From HGM04593 sp045660825 (GTDB taxonomy: Bacteria; Bacteroidota; Bacteroidia; Bacteroidales; Bacteroidaceae), in NCBI GenBank assembly GCA_045660825.1, contig JAZREN010000028.1:1-64000 (forward strand): a stretch of DNA of 64,000 bases, given 5' to 3'. The position numbers were made by a program, and so were the translations under genes. Below the pieces are notes generated by a model. The model had not been told where the DNA came from. It searched no databases and was given only the letters and a program-made list of their open reading frames with translations. Shown here one piece after another: positions 54,385 through 63,437 of the stretch; the stretch's first letter is position 1, and every line of letters begins with the position of its first letter.

Positions 54385-54506
54385 TGTCATCCCGACCATA
54401 CCTTGAAAATATCAAAAGATGTTTTCGATGAGCGGAGCGAACTATTCTTGTATGAGGGGTCTCTAAAAAACGCGTTTGAGATATCTCACATACGTTCGAT
54501 ATGACA
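54385..54506. repeat. Second REP/MITE-like palindromic element
   Basis: TGTCATCCCGA (54385-54395) and TCGATATGACA (54496-54506) form an imperfect inverted repeat. On the minus strand it opens TGTCATATCGAACGTATGTG and continues GAGATATCTCA, a layout close to the element at 6842-6902 and to known dispersed TGTCATTTCGA repeats. It lies between the tRNA repeats and the end of uvrA. Confidence 0.6.
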
Positions 54507-54558
54507 TCAGGAAGGGGTTGGAAAGCCGTGAATGACACACACGCATTGTTGTTAAAAT

Positions 54559-57393
54559 TCACCTCTCCAATTCCTCTTTCAGATACTTCGCCGTGTGCCC
54601 TACTCCTTTGGCAGCGACCTCCTCGGGGGTTCCTGTGGCCATTACCACGCCACCATCGCGGCCGCCTTCGGGGCCCATGTCGATGATATAATCGGCCATC
54701 TTTATGACATCAAGATTGTGCTCGATAATCACCACGGTGTTGCCCTTGTCGACAAGGCGATTAATAACGTTCATGAGCACACGTATATCTTCAAAGTGCA
54801 AGCCTGTAGTAGGCTCGTCGAGCAGATAGAGCGTCTTTCCTGTATCGCGCTTTGCAAGCTCTGTCGCAAGCTTCACACGCTGGCTCTCACCACCCGAAAG
54901 GGTTGTCGACGGCTGACCGAGTTTTATATATCCCAAGCCCACATCCTGCAACACCTTTATCTTATTGAGGATGGTAGGAACATTCTCAAAGAATTCGACA
55001 GCCATGTTTATTGTCATGTCAAGCACATCGGCTATCGACTTGCCCTTGTAACGCACCTCCAGCGTCTCACGGTTATAGCGTTTGCCATGGCACACCTCGC
55101 AAGGTACCATCACATCGGGCAGGAAGTTCATCTCCAATGTCTTGTAACCGTTACCGCTACAAGCCTCGCAACGTCCACCAGTGACGTTGAACGAGAAACG
55201 GCCGGCCTTGTAGCCACGTATCTTTGCCTCGGGGAGATCAACAAAGAGGTTACGAATATCGGCAAACACGCCTGTATATGTCGCGGGGTTGGAGCGTGGT
55301 GTACGACCTAGCGGCGACTGGTCTACATCCACAATTTTGTCAATGTGTTCAATGCCTTCAATTGAGGCATAATGCAGCGGCTCACGAAGCGCGCGGTAAA
55401 AATGCTTTGCAAGGATTGGTTGCAGGGTATCGTTTATGAGCGATGACTTTCCACCACCCGACACGCCGGTGACGCAAATGAGTTTACCAAGCGGAAACTC
55501 TACATCAACATTCTTCAGGTTATTTCCGCATGCACCCTTAATCCTGATGAACTCGCCGTTACCGGGACGTCGCACTGCAGGCACCTCAATTTTCTCTTTT
55601 CCATTGAGGAAGCGTGCCGTCATTGTATCGCCCTTGAGCATCTCCTCGGGAGTACCGGCAAAGACTATCTCACCACCCTTGCGGCCGGCCTTGGGACCAA
55701 GGTCAATTATGTAGTCAGAGGCAAGCATTATGTCGCGGTCGTGCTCCACAACAATCACGGTGTTGCCAATGTCGCGGAGCGACTTGAGCGAACTTATGAG
55801 CCTGTCGTTGTCGCGCGGATGAAGACCAATACTGGGCTCGTCAAGAATATAAAAGACATTCACAAGCTGTGAACCCACCTGCGTTGCAAGGCGTATGCGC
55901 TGACCCTCACCACCAGATAGTGAAACTGACGAACGGTTAAGTGAGAGATATCCAAGACCAACATCGAGCAGGAAGCCTATGCGTGTCTTCACCTCCTTCA
56001 CAATCTCGCCTGCAATGGCACGTTGCTTGTCGGTGAGCGATTCATCGAGCTGCTCGAGCCACTCGTTGAGGGCTATGATGTCCATTGATGCAAGCTCCGA
56101 TATATTCTTGCCCGCCAAACGATAATGCAGCGCCTCCTTATTAAGGCGTGCACCACCACACTCGGGGCAAGTTTGCATCATCGAGAACTGCTCGGCCCAA
56201 CGTAGTTCCTTGGCCGACGTGCTTGTCTCTTTCTGCAACTGTATATATTTCACAAGGCCGTCGTAGGTTGAGATGCTGTCATAGAACATCTCGGACGAAC
56301 TGTTTAGTTTCAATGGCACGGGTGAGCCATAGAGAATCTCGTCGAGTGCCTCATCGGGCAGTTCATCGACGGGGGTTTTCAAATCTGCGTCATAGCGGGC
56401 AAGCACAGCCTCAATCTGTTGGAAGATTGATGAACGGCGGTATTTGCCAAGCGGTGCAAGTGCACCGTCATAGACCGACAGCGTGCGGTCGGGGACGACC
56501 TTGTCAACGTCAACACTGCTTATCACGCCCAATCCCTTACATTTGGGGCAGAAGCCCTGAGGGGAGTTGAACGAGAAGTTATGAGGGTCGGGTTCCTTAT
56601 AGGCAAGACCGGTAACAGGACACATGAGGCGCTTGCTGTAGTGACGAACCTCGCCCGACGGCATCTCCATTATCATCACAAGTCCATCACCCTGCGAAAG
56701 CGCGGTAGCAAGACTCTGCTTCAGGCGTTGTGTATCCTTAGCATCGACAGCGAGTTTGTCAATGACAACCTCAATGTCGTGGTTCTTGTATCTCTCGAGC
56801 ATCATGCCGCGCGACATCTCGCACAGTTCGCCATCAACGCGCACGTTGAGGTATCCCTTGCGCATCATCTGCTCAAAGAGTTCCTTGTAATGTCCCTTGC
56901 GGTTCTTCACAAGCGGTGCAAGTATATATATGCGCTTGCCGTCATAGGCATCGAGCAGCAATTCAAGAATCTTCTCCTCGGTATATTTCACCATCTTCTC
57001 GCCCGACAGATATGAATAGGCATCAGCTGCACGTGAATAGAGCAGACGCAGATAGTCATATATTTCGGTTGTGGTACCCACGGTTGAACGCGGGTTCTTG
57101 TTGGTAGTCTTCTGCTCAATGGAAATCACCGGGCTGAGGCCGGTAATTTTGTCCACATCGGGGCGCTCCATTCCACCCAGGAAATTGCGGGCGTAGGTGG
57201 AAAATGTCTCGAGATAGCGGCGCTGTCCCTCGGCAAATATCGTATCGAACGCCAGCGACGACTTGCCGCTGCCGCTGAGACCTGTTATCACCGTGAGCGA
57301 ATCGTGCGGTATCTCAACATCCACATTCTTGAGGTTGTGCACCCTGGCACCAAAGACCTCAATCTTTCCTTTTTCCTCTGCTTCCATCATCAC
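54559..57393 (-). CDS. uvrA: Excinuclease ABC subunit A
   Basis: 944 residues, normal for UvrA. It is the DNA-damage-recognition ATPase of nucleotide excision repair. Walker A motifs are TGLSGSGKSSLAFDT (about 35) and TGVSGGGKSSLINDT; ABC signatures are SVSLSGGEGQRIRLA and STTLSGGESQRVKLA. A zinc finger reads CEACSGNGYKT...MVPCEVCHGKRY, and the tail has LYLLDEPTTGLHFEDI. It starts 3 bases after the stop of the upstream type-B-CTD gene. Confidence 0.98.
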   Translation of the reverse strand: MMMEAEEKGKIEVFGARVHNLKNVDVEIPHDSLTVITGLSGSGKSSLAFDTIFAEGQRRYLETFSTYARNFLGGMERPDVDKITGLSPVISIEQKTTNKNPRSTVGTTTEIYDYLRLLYSRAADAYSYLSGEKMVKYTEEKILELLLDAYDGKRIYILAPLVKNRKGHYKELFEQMMRKGYLNVRVDGELCEMSRGMMLERYKNHDIEVVIDKLAVDAKDTQRLKQSLATALSQGDGLVMIMEMPSGEVRHYSKRLMCPVTGLAYKEPDPHNFSFNSPQGFCPKCKGLGVISSVDVDKVVPDRTLSVYDGALAPLGKYRRSSIFQQIEAVLARYDADLKTPVDELPDEALDEILYGSPVPLKLNSSSEMFYDSISTYDGLVKYIQLQKETSTSAKELRWAEQFSMMQTCPECGGARLNKEALHYRLAGKNISELASMDIIALNEWLEQLDESLTDKQRAIAGEIVKEVKTRIGFLLDVGLGYLSLNRSSVSLSGGEGQRIRLATQVGSQLVNVFYILDEPSIGLHPRDNDRLISSLKSLRDIGNTVIVVEHDRDIMLASDYIIDLGPKAGRKGGEIVFAGTPEEMLKGDTMTARFLNGKEKIEVPAVRRPGNGEFIRIKGACGNNLKNVDVEFPLGKLICVTGVSGGGKSSLINDTLQPILAKHFYRALREPLHYASIEGIEHIDKIVDVDQSPLGRTPRSNPATYTGVFADIRNLFVDLPEAKIRGYKAGRFSFNVTGGRCEACSGNGYKTLEMNFLPDVMVPCEVCHGKRYNRETLEVRYKGKSIADVLDMTINMAVEFFENVPTILNKIKVLQDVGLGYIKLGQPSTTLSGGESQRVKLATELAKRDTGKTLYLLDEPTTGLHFEDIRVLMNVINRLVDKGNTVVIIEHNLDVIKMADYIIDMGPEGGRDGGVVMATGTPEEVAAKGVGHTAKYLKEELER

Positions 57394-57396
57394 TGT

Positions 57397-58119
57397 TTAT
57401 TTTATGCCCTCGGAATATCCGCGCAAAAGGTTCACATCACGTTTTATATCATACTCAATGCCGTCGGCACCCTTGGCCTTTATAACCACAAAATAGACAC
57501 CGGGCTTCACGGGATTACCCTTGTAGGTTCCGTCCCACCCTGTGCCTTCGCGTCCCATCTCATCGAGCCCCCAGCGATAGAGTTCCTGTCCCCAACGATT
57601 GTAGATTGCACCATGGAACTCCACAATTGATTTCACGTTGAAGACATTGTAGTAATCGTTTATGCCGTCGCCGTTGGGCGAAAAGGCATTCGGAGCCTCA
57701 AGTGCCGACTCGGCAAGGACAATGCTGAAAGGCGTTTCGTAATACTCTTCGCCAAAAGGCCAGTAAACCTCACTGTCCTCAAGACTGGTATATGTGATGG
57801 TAGGCATTACTGTTGTAGCACCGCTCTCGCGCAGTTCAATCTGCACATCGGCATCGTGACGCACAAGATAAGGCTCCACCTCACCCTCCTTGAAGAACTC
57901 CCATGTACAGGTGAGCGAATATCCGGCGACCTCGGGAGCGTTGGCATAGAACCTGACAGTCACGGGAGCTTCGCCAGAATACTCTTCACCAATGGCAAGG
58001 TCGGTGAGCATACCCTTGGAGTCCACTACGAGCGCAGTGGGTTTGGGAGCCTTTATATCCTCGGCCATTGCAACAGCACAAAGTAGTAATAGCGATATCA
58101 GAATACTGTATTTCTTCAT
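57397..58119 (-). CDS. Secreted protein with gliding-motility-type (T9SS type B) C-terminal domain
   Basis: 240 residues. The signal peptide is residues 1-19 (LLLLCAVAMA). Residues ~20-140 are strand-rich, ending with PFSIVLAESA. The C-terminal ~95 residues (APNAFSPNGDGINDYYNVF, then IYNRWGQELYRW, GWDGTYKGNPVKPGVYFVV) are the gliding motility-associated C-terminal domain used as a T9SS type B sorting signal in Bacteroidota. The function of the N-terminal part is unknown. A TATTTTTG box is at 58200-58193, and the gene is co-transcribed with uvrA. Confidence 0.9.
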   Translation of the reverse strand: MKKYSILISLLLLCAVAMAEDIKAPKPTALVVDSKGMLTDLAIGEEYSGEAPVTVRFYANAPEVAGYSLTCTWEFFKEGEVEPYLVRHDADVQIELRESGATTVMPTITYTSLEDSEVYWPFGEEYYETPFSIVLAESALEAPNAFSPNGDGINDYYNVFNVKSIVEFHGAIYNRWGQELYRWGLDEMGREGTGWDGTYKGNPVKPGVYFVVIKAKGADGIEYDIKRDVNLLRGYSEGIK

Positions 58120-58388
58120 AAGTCCGTTTTATTTGTATAACGCAATGCTTGGCGAAAAGTACACAACCGCCACCAAACAGCGCAATTAGAAACAAAAATA
58201 GTAATTCCCCACGAAAAAACATAGACAAAGCAAAGGTTTTAATCCATTTATGCCGCAACTTTACCTTTAAGCTGCAAGGCACCATCTTTTTTACTTTTAC
58301 ATCTTCAATTATTGACAATTATTCGTTATCTTCGCAAGAAATTTTGTTCCGTCATACCAGGAACACACATATCTTTCATTTTGTTATT

Positions 58389-60239
58389 ATGAAAACCAGC
58401 AAAAGAATATTACTTGCACTTGTCCTTGTGATGACAACCGTAACCGTAAGCGCACAGAAAACAAACATCGTGAGCCACACCGTTACTCAAGGACAGACAC
58501 TCTACTCCATCTCAAAGCAATACAACACCACTGTCGACGAGATAATCAAGTTCAACCCCGGCTGTAACGAGACATTGTCAATAGGGCAAAAACTCATTAT
58601 CCCAAGCAACAGCACCCGGGAGGTTAAAAACAAGGAGAACAAGGGTGGCAAGACACACACCATACAAAGCGGCGAGACACTCTACCGCTTGAGCAAGATG
58701 TATAACGTTACAACCGAGGAACTGTGCGAGGCAAACCCAGGACTGTCGGTCAACAACTTCCGCACCGGCGAGGTAATCATCATCCCCACAAAAGAGGGTG
58801 TAAAGGGAGAGAGCACACCCCAAAAGGTCGCCAAGGAGCTTGTAGCGACACAAAAAGATGATAAGCGTCAGACCATTGTCGGCACCCACAAGGTAGAACG
58901 CAAGGAGAGTGTCGAGAGCATTTGCCAACTGTACGGCATTACGAAGGAAGAACTTATAAAGGCCAACCCGGAACTAAAGGAAAAGAAGCTCAAGCGCAAG
59001 ATGCTGCTCTACATTCCGGCACCTAAAGCCAAGGAAGAACCTGTAAAACAAATCATAGTAAAGCAAGAGGAGTCAAATGAGAAATTCGCAAAAGGAATCA
59101 ACGACGACAAAGTGCTGAATGTTGCCGTTGTATTGTCGTTTCTGCTCGACACCTACGCACCAAAGGAGCAAAGCCGCATGGTGGAATATTATCAGGGATT
59201 CCTCATGGCTGTGGAGCAACTGAAGCGCGAAGGCTACTCATTCGTAATAGACACCTATGATGCAGGCCACAAGGACAATAGCCTTGACAGCCTGCTATCA
59301 AGCAGTGCATTCGACAACGTGGAGATGATTATTGGAGCATCGTACCCCAGACACAACAAGGAACTTGCAAAATTTGCCAAGGAACGCCAGATTCCGCTTG
59401 TAATTCCCTTCTCAAACAAAAAGGATGAAGCCATCAACAACCCTACCGTGTACATTGCAAACGGCATACAGTCGTTCATTCTTCCACAGATAAGTTCAAG
59501 ATTTGTAAAGACGTTCCCCAATGCCAACGTTCTATTTGTAGAGGACAGCGTAAAGAGCAACAAGGCTGAGTTCATCAAGAACCTCACCACAGAGCTGACA
59601 GAGAATGATATCCCCTACACCACCATACAGATGGAGCAGTTATCAAACGAGGAACTTGTACTGCAGACATTGACCGAAGCCAAGATTGAGGACAAGGAGT
59701 TTGTTGTGGTACCCACATCGTCATCGGCAACCACGCTGAACACTTTGTTGCCTTCATTGTTACACGCTAAGGGTATCGACTCGCTTGGCGTTGCCCAATT
59801 CAAGTTGTTCGGTTATCCCGAGTGGCAGATACACGCAAAGGACACACGCGAACTCATGTACGAGGTAGATACATATTTCTATGCGACATTCTACAGCCAC
59901 TATGCAATACCGCGCGTTGCCGAATTCCAGGAAGAGTTCATACACTGGTATAACCGCGGCATACAGAACATATACCCACGATATGGAATGTTGGGATATG
60001 ACACCGGCTACTTTTTCCTGCTTGCCGCCAGCCTCTATGGCAACAGCATGCACGAAAACATTAACCAGACACCATTCTCCCCGGTGCAGTCCGATTTCAA
60101 GTTCGAGCGCATAAGTGACAAGGACGGTTTCATAAACAAGAAATTCTTCTTTATACACTTCACACCCGAATATTATATTGACAAAATGGACTTCGATCAG
60201 GAGATATTTCAGGGCGATGACCAGGAGATAATCCTGTAA
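58389..60239 (+). CDS. LysM-repeat protein with type I periplasmic-binding-like domain
   Basis: 616 residues from MKTSKRILLALVL (58389); the frame is open 80 codons further but only this start gives a signal peptide (1-21). Three LysM domains follow: HTVTQGQTLYSISKQYNTT (from ~30), HTIQSGETLYRLSKMYNVT (from ~87) and a weaker HKVERKESVESICQLYGIT (from ~160). Residues ~245-600 resemble a type I periplasmic-binding fold (LNVAVVLSFLLDTYAPKEQ, VIDTYDAGHKDNSLDSLL, VEMIIGASYPRHNKELAKFA). LysM binds peptidoglycan, so this is probably a wall-linked envelope protein; the ligand of the second part is unknown. Confidence 0.88.
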   Translation: MKTSKRILLALVLVMTTVTVSAQKTNIVSHTVTQGQTLYSISKQYNTTVDEIIKFNPGCNETLSIGQKLIIPSNSTREVKNKENKGGKTHTIQSGETLYRLSKMYNVTTEELCEANPGLSVNNFRTGEVIIIPTKEGVKGESTPQKVAKELVATQKDDKRQTIVGTHKVERKESVESICQLYGITKEELIKANPELKEKKLKRKMLLYIPAPKAKEEPVKQIIVKQEESNEKFAKGINDDKVLNVAVVLSFLLDTYAPKEQSRMVEYYQGFLMAVEQLKREGYSFVIDTYDAGHKDNSLDSLLSSSAFDNVEMIIGASYPRHNKELAKFAKERQIPLVIPFSNKKDEAINNPTVYIANGIQSFILPQISSRFVKTFPNANVLFVEDSVKSNKAEFIKNLTTELTENDIPYTTIQMEQLSNEELVLQTLTEAKIEDKEFVVVPTSSSATTLNTLLPSLLHAKGIDSLGVAQFKLFGYPEWQIHAKDTRELMYEVDTYFYATFYSHYAIPRVAEFQEEFIHWYNRGIQNIYPRYGMLGYDTGYFFLLAASLYGNSMHENINQTPFSPVQSDFKFERISDKDGFINKKFFFIHFTPEYYIDKMDFDQEIFQGDDQEIIL

Positions 60240-60277
60240 TCCAGCTGTTATAGATTGTAAGCGAGAGAACTTGACAG

Positions 60278-60985
60278 ATGAAAAGGAACTTTTACATTAT
60301 AGCCATGTTGCTGGCAACATTCAGCACCACTTGCATCAAGGCTCAGGTAGAAAGCCCACGAAGCATGCTTGAGATTGGAATTTCGGGTGGTGCCAACCTC
60401 AACCGCATGGAATTCCAGCCATCAATAAGGCAAAAGTTGCTACAGGGCTATAACGGCGGTATCAGCGCGCGTTACACAAGCGAAAAATACTTCAGCATGA
60501 TATGTGCGGCACAGGTGGAAGTCAACTTCTCGCAACGTGGAATGAAGGAAGATTTTGACGACGGTACATCCAACAACTACATACGCAGGCTCAACTACAT
60601 TGAGATTCCACTCTTTGCCCACGTTTCATGGGGCAAAGAGCAGAAAGGTTTCCAGTTTTTCCTGAATCTTGGACCGCAGTTCGGTTTTCTGCTCAACGGG
60701 AGCGAAGAATATAACGGAGAGTGGGAAACAGCCAACCGCCCGTCAAGCATAAGACCACTGTATGGCAAAGCCATTGAGAACAAGTTTGAATATGGCATTG
60801 CCGGTGGCTTGGGACTCGAGTACAAAAGTAAGATAGGTAATTTCTTCATCGAAGGACGCTACTACTACGGACTCTCCGACGTGTTCCACAACTCAAAGAC
60901 CGACGATTTCGGCCGCTCGGCCAATACCACAATCGCAGCACGCATTGGATATTCGATAAGAATCTTCAACAAGGAGTTTGAATAA
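60278..60985 (+). CDS. Outer-membrane beta-barrel protein (PorT-like)
   Basis: 235 residues. The signal peptide is 1-22 (FSTTCIKA). The mature protein is a run of amphipathic strands starting LEIGISGGANLNRMEF and ending with an aromatic-rich strand (IAARIGYSIRIFN), typical of the 8-stranded outer-membrane barrel family of Bacteroidota. PorT of the T9SS is in this fold class, but identity with PorT cannot be claimed by eye. It follows the LysM gene by 38 bases. Confidence 0.82.
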   Translation: MKRNFYIIAMLLATFSTTCIKAQVESPRSMLEIGISGGANLNRMEFQPSIRQKLLQGYNGGISARYTSEKYFSMICAAQVEVNFSQRGMKEDFDDGTSNNYIRRLNYIEIPLFAHVSWGKEQKGFQFFLNLGPQFGFLLNGSEEYNGEWETANRPSSIRPLYGKAIENKFEYGIAGGLGLEYKSKIGNFFIEGRYYYGLSDVFHNSKTDDFGRSANTTIAARIGYSIRIFNKEFE

Positions 60986-60998
60986 AGACAAACATACA

Positions 60999-61042
60999 AA
61001 ATGAAAAGGATAAAGCGACGCAGCGCTTTATCCTTTTCATTT
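60999..61042. terminator. Bidirectional terminator
   Basis: A perfect 19-bp stem: the left arm (60999-61017) starts AAATGAAAAGG and the right arm (61024-61042) ends CCTTTTCATTT. It lies between the plus-strand barrel gene and the minus-strand zinc-ribbon gene. Confidence 0.93.
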
Positions 61043-61059
61043 ACATGACCGTTACACAA

Positions 61060-61260
61060 TCAACGCTGGAGCAGATAAGCTCCCACCTTACCACATTTGC
61101 GGCAACGGTACGAAATCTGATGGTCATCTTCGGAAATAATCTCCAAATCACGTGAATTGCACTTTGAGCAATACACGGGATTTCCGCGACGTGTTTTGGC
61201 GCCGCTACCGCCAATAATTCCCAAGAGTACCAACACGCCAATAATAATCCAAATCCACAT
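61060..61260 (-). CDS. Small membrane-anchored zinc-ribbon protein
   Basis: 66 residues. A single N-terminal membrane helix (3-19, IWIIIGVLVLLGIIGGSG) is followed by two Cys pairs, YCSKCNS (about 31-34) and YRCRKCGK (about 52-55), that would bind one zinc. The overlapping frame at 61041-61241 lacks such features and is taken as its shadow. Function is unknown; such proteins can be membrane adaptors. Confidence 0.7.
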   Translation of the reverse strand: MWIWIIIGVLVLLGIIGGSGAKTRRGNPVYCSKCNSRDLEIISEDDHQISYRCRKCGKVGAYLLQR

Positions 61261-61405
61261 ATTTGTTTATTTTATTATCTTCTCCCTGCACCTGAAAGAA
61301 GAATACACAATGAAAGTGTGGTGCAAACAGCAGATATTCCCGGACAGCGCAAATGAAGGACGCTACACAATTGGGAAAGCCGACACTTCCTTAATTAATC
61401 AGTTT

Positions 61406-62542
61406 TTATCTATTCTTGTACATGTCGTCATAATACTTCTCATACTCACCACTGGTGATGTTGTCCATCCACTCCTGATTGTCAAGGTACCAACGCACGG
61501 TCTTTTCAATACCCTCCTCGAACTGCAGGCTTGGCTCCCAACCAAGTTCCTTCTGCAACTTGGTGGAGTCTATGGCATAGCGCATGTCATGTCCGGCACG
61601 GTCGGTAACGTATGTGATGAGGTCGAGCGATGCACCCTCAGGGTTGCCCAGCAAGCGGTCAACGGTCTTGATGATTACCTTAATGATATCGATGTTCTTC
61701 CACTCGTTGAAACCACCGATGTTATAAGTATCGGCAGTATTACCATTGTGGAAAATCACATCGATTGCACGTGCATGGTCAACGACGTAGAGCCAGTCGC
61801 GTACGTTCTCGCCTTTGCCATACACTGGCAGCGGCTTGCGCTGACGGATATTGTTGATGAACAACGGTATCAGTTTCTCGGGGAACTGATAAGGACCGTA
61901 GTTGTTTGAGCAGTTGGTGACAATTGTGGGCATGCCGTATGTGTCGTGGAATGCACGAACGAAGTGATCGCTGCTCGCCTTTGAAGCCGAATAAGGGCTG
62001 TGTGGGTTGTACTTTGTTGTCTCGTAGAAGAAATCATCGCCATAGGCAAGGTGATGCTCGCCCGATGACGCCGTTGTTGTGAACGGTGGTTCAATACCCT
62101 CGGGGTGGTTCATCTCGAGCGCGCCGTAGACCTCATCGGTTGAGATATGATAGAAACGCTTGCCCTCATATTTCTCGGGCAACGATTCCCAATAGAGCTT
62201 TGCAGCCTGCAGGAGTGAGAGCGTTCCTATCACATTGGTACGTGCAAAGGTAAATGGGTCCTTGATTGAGCGGTCAACATGGCTCTCGGCAGCAAGGTGA
62301 ATGATGCCGTCAACTTTATGTTCTATCATAAGATTATACATCGCATCAAAGTCGCAGATATCGGCCTTAACGAATGTATAGTTGGGCATATCCTCAATAT
62401 CCCTGAGGTTCGCGAGATTACCCGCATATGTAAGTTTGTCTACGTTGATGATGTGATACTCGGGGTACTTGTTTACAAGCAGGCGCACAACGTGGCTGCC
62501 GATGAATCCGGCACCTCCGGTAACAATTATACTGCGTTTCAT
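61406..62542 (-). CDS. rfbB: dTDP-glucose 4,6-dehydratase
   Basis: 378 residues, the usual length with small additions. NAD-dependent dehydratase of the extended SDR family, second step in dTDP-L-rhamnose synthesis. VTGGAGFIGSHVVRLL (about 6-21) binds NAD; HLAAESHVDRSI (catalytic region) and YSASKASSDHFVRA (Tyr and Lys of YxxxK) are in place, as is TNCSNNYGPYQFPEKLIP. The gene is the last in the rfbC-rfbD-rfbB run. Confidence 0.97.
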   Translation of the reverse strand: MKRSIIVTGGAGFIGSHVVRLLVNKYPEYHIINVDKLTYAGNLANLRDIEDMPNYTFVKADICDFDAMYNLMIEHKVDGIIHLAAESHVDRSIKDPFTFARTNVIGTLSLLQAAKLYWESLPEKYEGKRFYHISTDEVYGALEMNHPEGIEPPFTTTASSGEHHLAYGDDFFYETTKYNPHSPYSASKASSDHFVRAFHDTYGMPTIVTNCSNNYGPYQFPEKLIPLFINNIRQRKPLPVYGKGENVRDWLYVVDHARAIDVIFHNGNTADTYNIGGFNEWKNIDIIKVIIKTVDRLLGNPEGASLDLITYVTDRAGHDMRYAIDSTKLQKELGWEPSLQFEEGIEKTVRWYLDNQEWMDNITSGEYEKYYDDMYKNR

Positions 62543-62553
62543 AAAATCCTATA

Positions 62554-63423
62554 TTATTTGTTTGTAGCCTTTATCCTTTTTATACAATACTCCATGGACT
62601 CACGCCAATGCGGTATGTCAATGTCGAAAGTTGCCTTAATTTTTGTCTTGTCGAGCACGGAGTATGGCGGGCGTGTAACCGGCGAAGGGAATTCACTGCT
62701 GTGGCATGGATTGATGCGACAACCTGTGTTACCGGCAACTGCAGCAATCTCAACGGCAAAGTCATACCATGAACACACTCCTTCGTTCGAGAAATGATAT
62801 ATACCCTCGTTACCCTCGTATACGCCAGCCTCAATTATAGAGAATATCGCAAGTGCCAGGTCACCGGCATATGTTGGAGTACCCACTTGGTCAAACACCA
62901 CATTCAGTTGCTCCTTTTCGGCCGTGAGTCGGAGCATCGTTTTGAGGAAGTTGTTTCCGAACTCACTATACAACCACGCTGTGCGGAAAATGAGCGCCTT
63001 ACATCCGCTTTCAAGAATTGCCTGCTCGCCATGTAACTTGGTTTTGCCATAGACTCCAAGTGGGTTCAACGGCATATCCTCGGTGCGCGGCGTGTTACCC
63101 TCGCTGCCGAACACATAGTCTGTCGACACATGGAACAATGTTCCACCTACCTCTTTCATTGCAGTTGCAAGATTTGCCACAGCTGTTGCATTAATAAGTT
63201 CGGCAGTAGCCTCATCACTCTCGGCCTTGTCCACATTGGTATATGCCGCACAATTTATAATCGCATCTATCGAATAGTGCTTTGCAACATACATCACAGC
63301 ATCGGCATTTGTGATGTCCAGTTCGGCTACATCAGTGAAGATATAGTTGTTTGGAGACACAGCGCCAAGACGTCGCATCTCACAACCCAACTGTCCGTTA
63401 GCACCTGTTACAAGTATATTCAT
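62554..63423 (-). CDS. rfbD: dTDP-4-dehydrorhamnose reductase
   Basis: 289 residues. The last step of dTDP-L-rhamnose synthesis, NAD(P)H-dependent. ILVTGANGQLGCEMRRLG is the nucleotide motif, VSTDYVFGSEG and YGKTKLHGEQ (catalytic Tyr/Lys) follow, and FRTAWLYSEFGNNF is typical. It starts 14 bases after the rfbC stop. Confidence 0.97.
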   Translation of the reverse strand: MNILVTGANGQLGCEMRRLGAVSPNNYIFTDVAELDITNADAVMYVAKHYSIDAIINCAAYTNVDKAESDEATAELINATAVANLATAMKEVGGTLFHVSTDYVFGSEGNTPRTEDMPLNPLGVYGKTKLHGEQAILESGCKALIFRTAWLYSEFGNNFLKTMLRLTAEKEQLNVVFDQVGTPTYAGDLALAIFSIIEAGVYEGNEGIYHFSNEGVCSWYDFAVEIAAVAGNTGCRINPCHSSEFPSPVTRPPYSVLDKTKIKATFDIDIPHWRESMEYCIKRIKATNK

Positions 63424-63437
63424 CTTAAATATTTTTC

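Noticed and set aside
61041..61241. Alternative 66-codon frame over the zinc-ribbon gene
   Set aside because: It has no signal, membrane or motif features, whereas the 61060-61260 frame has a membrane helix and paired cysteines.
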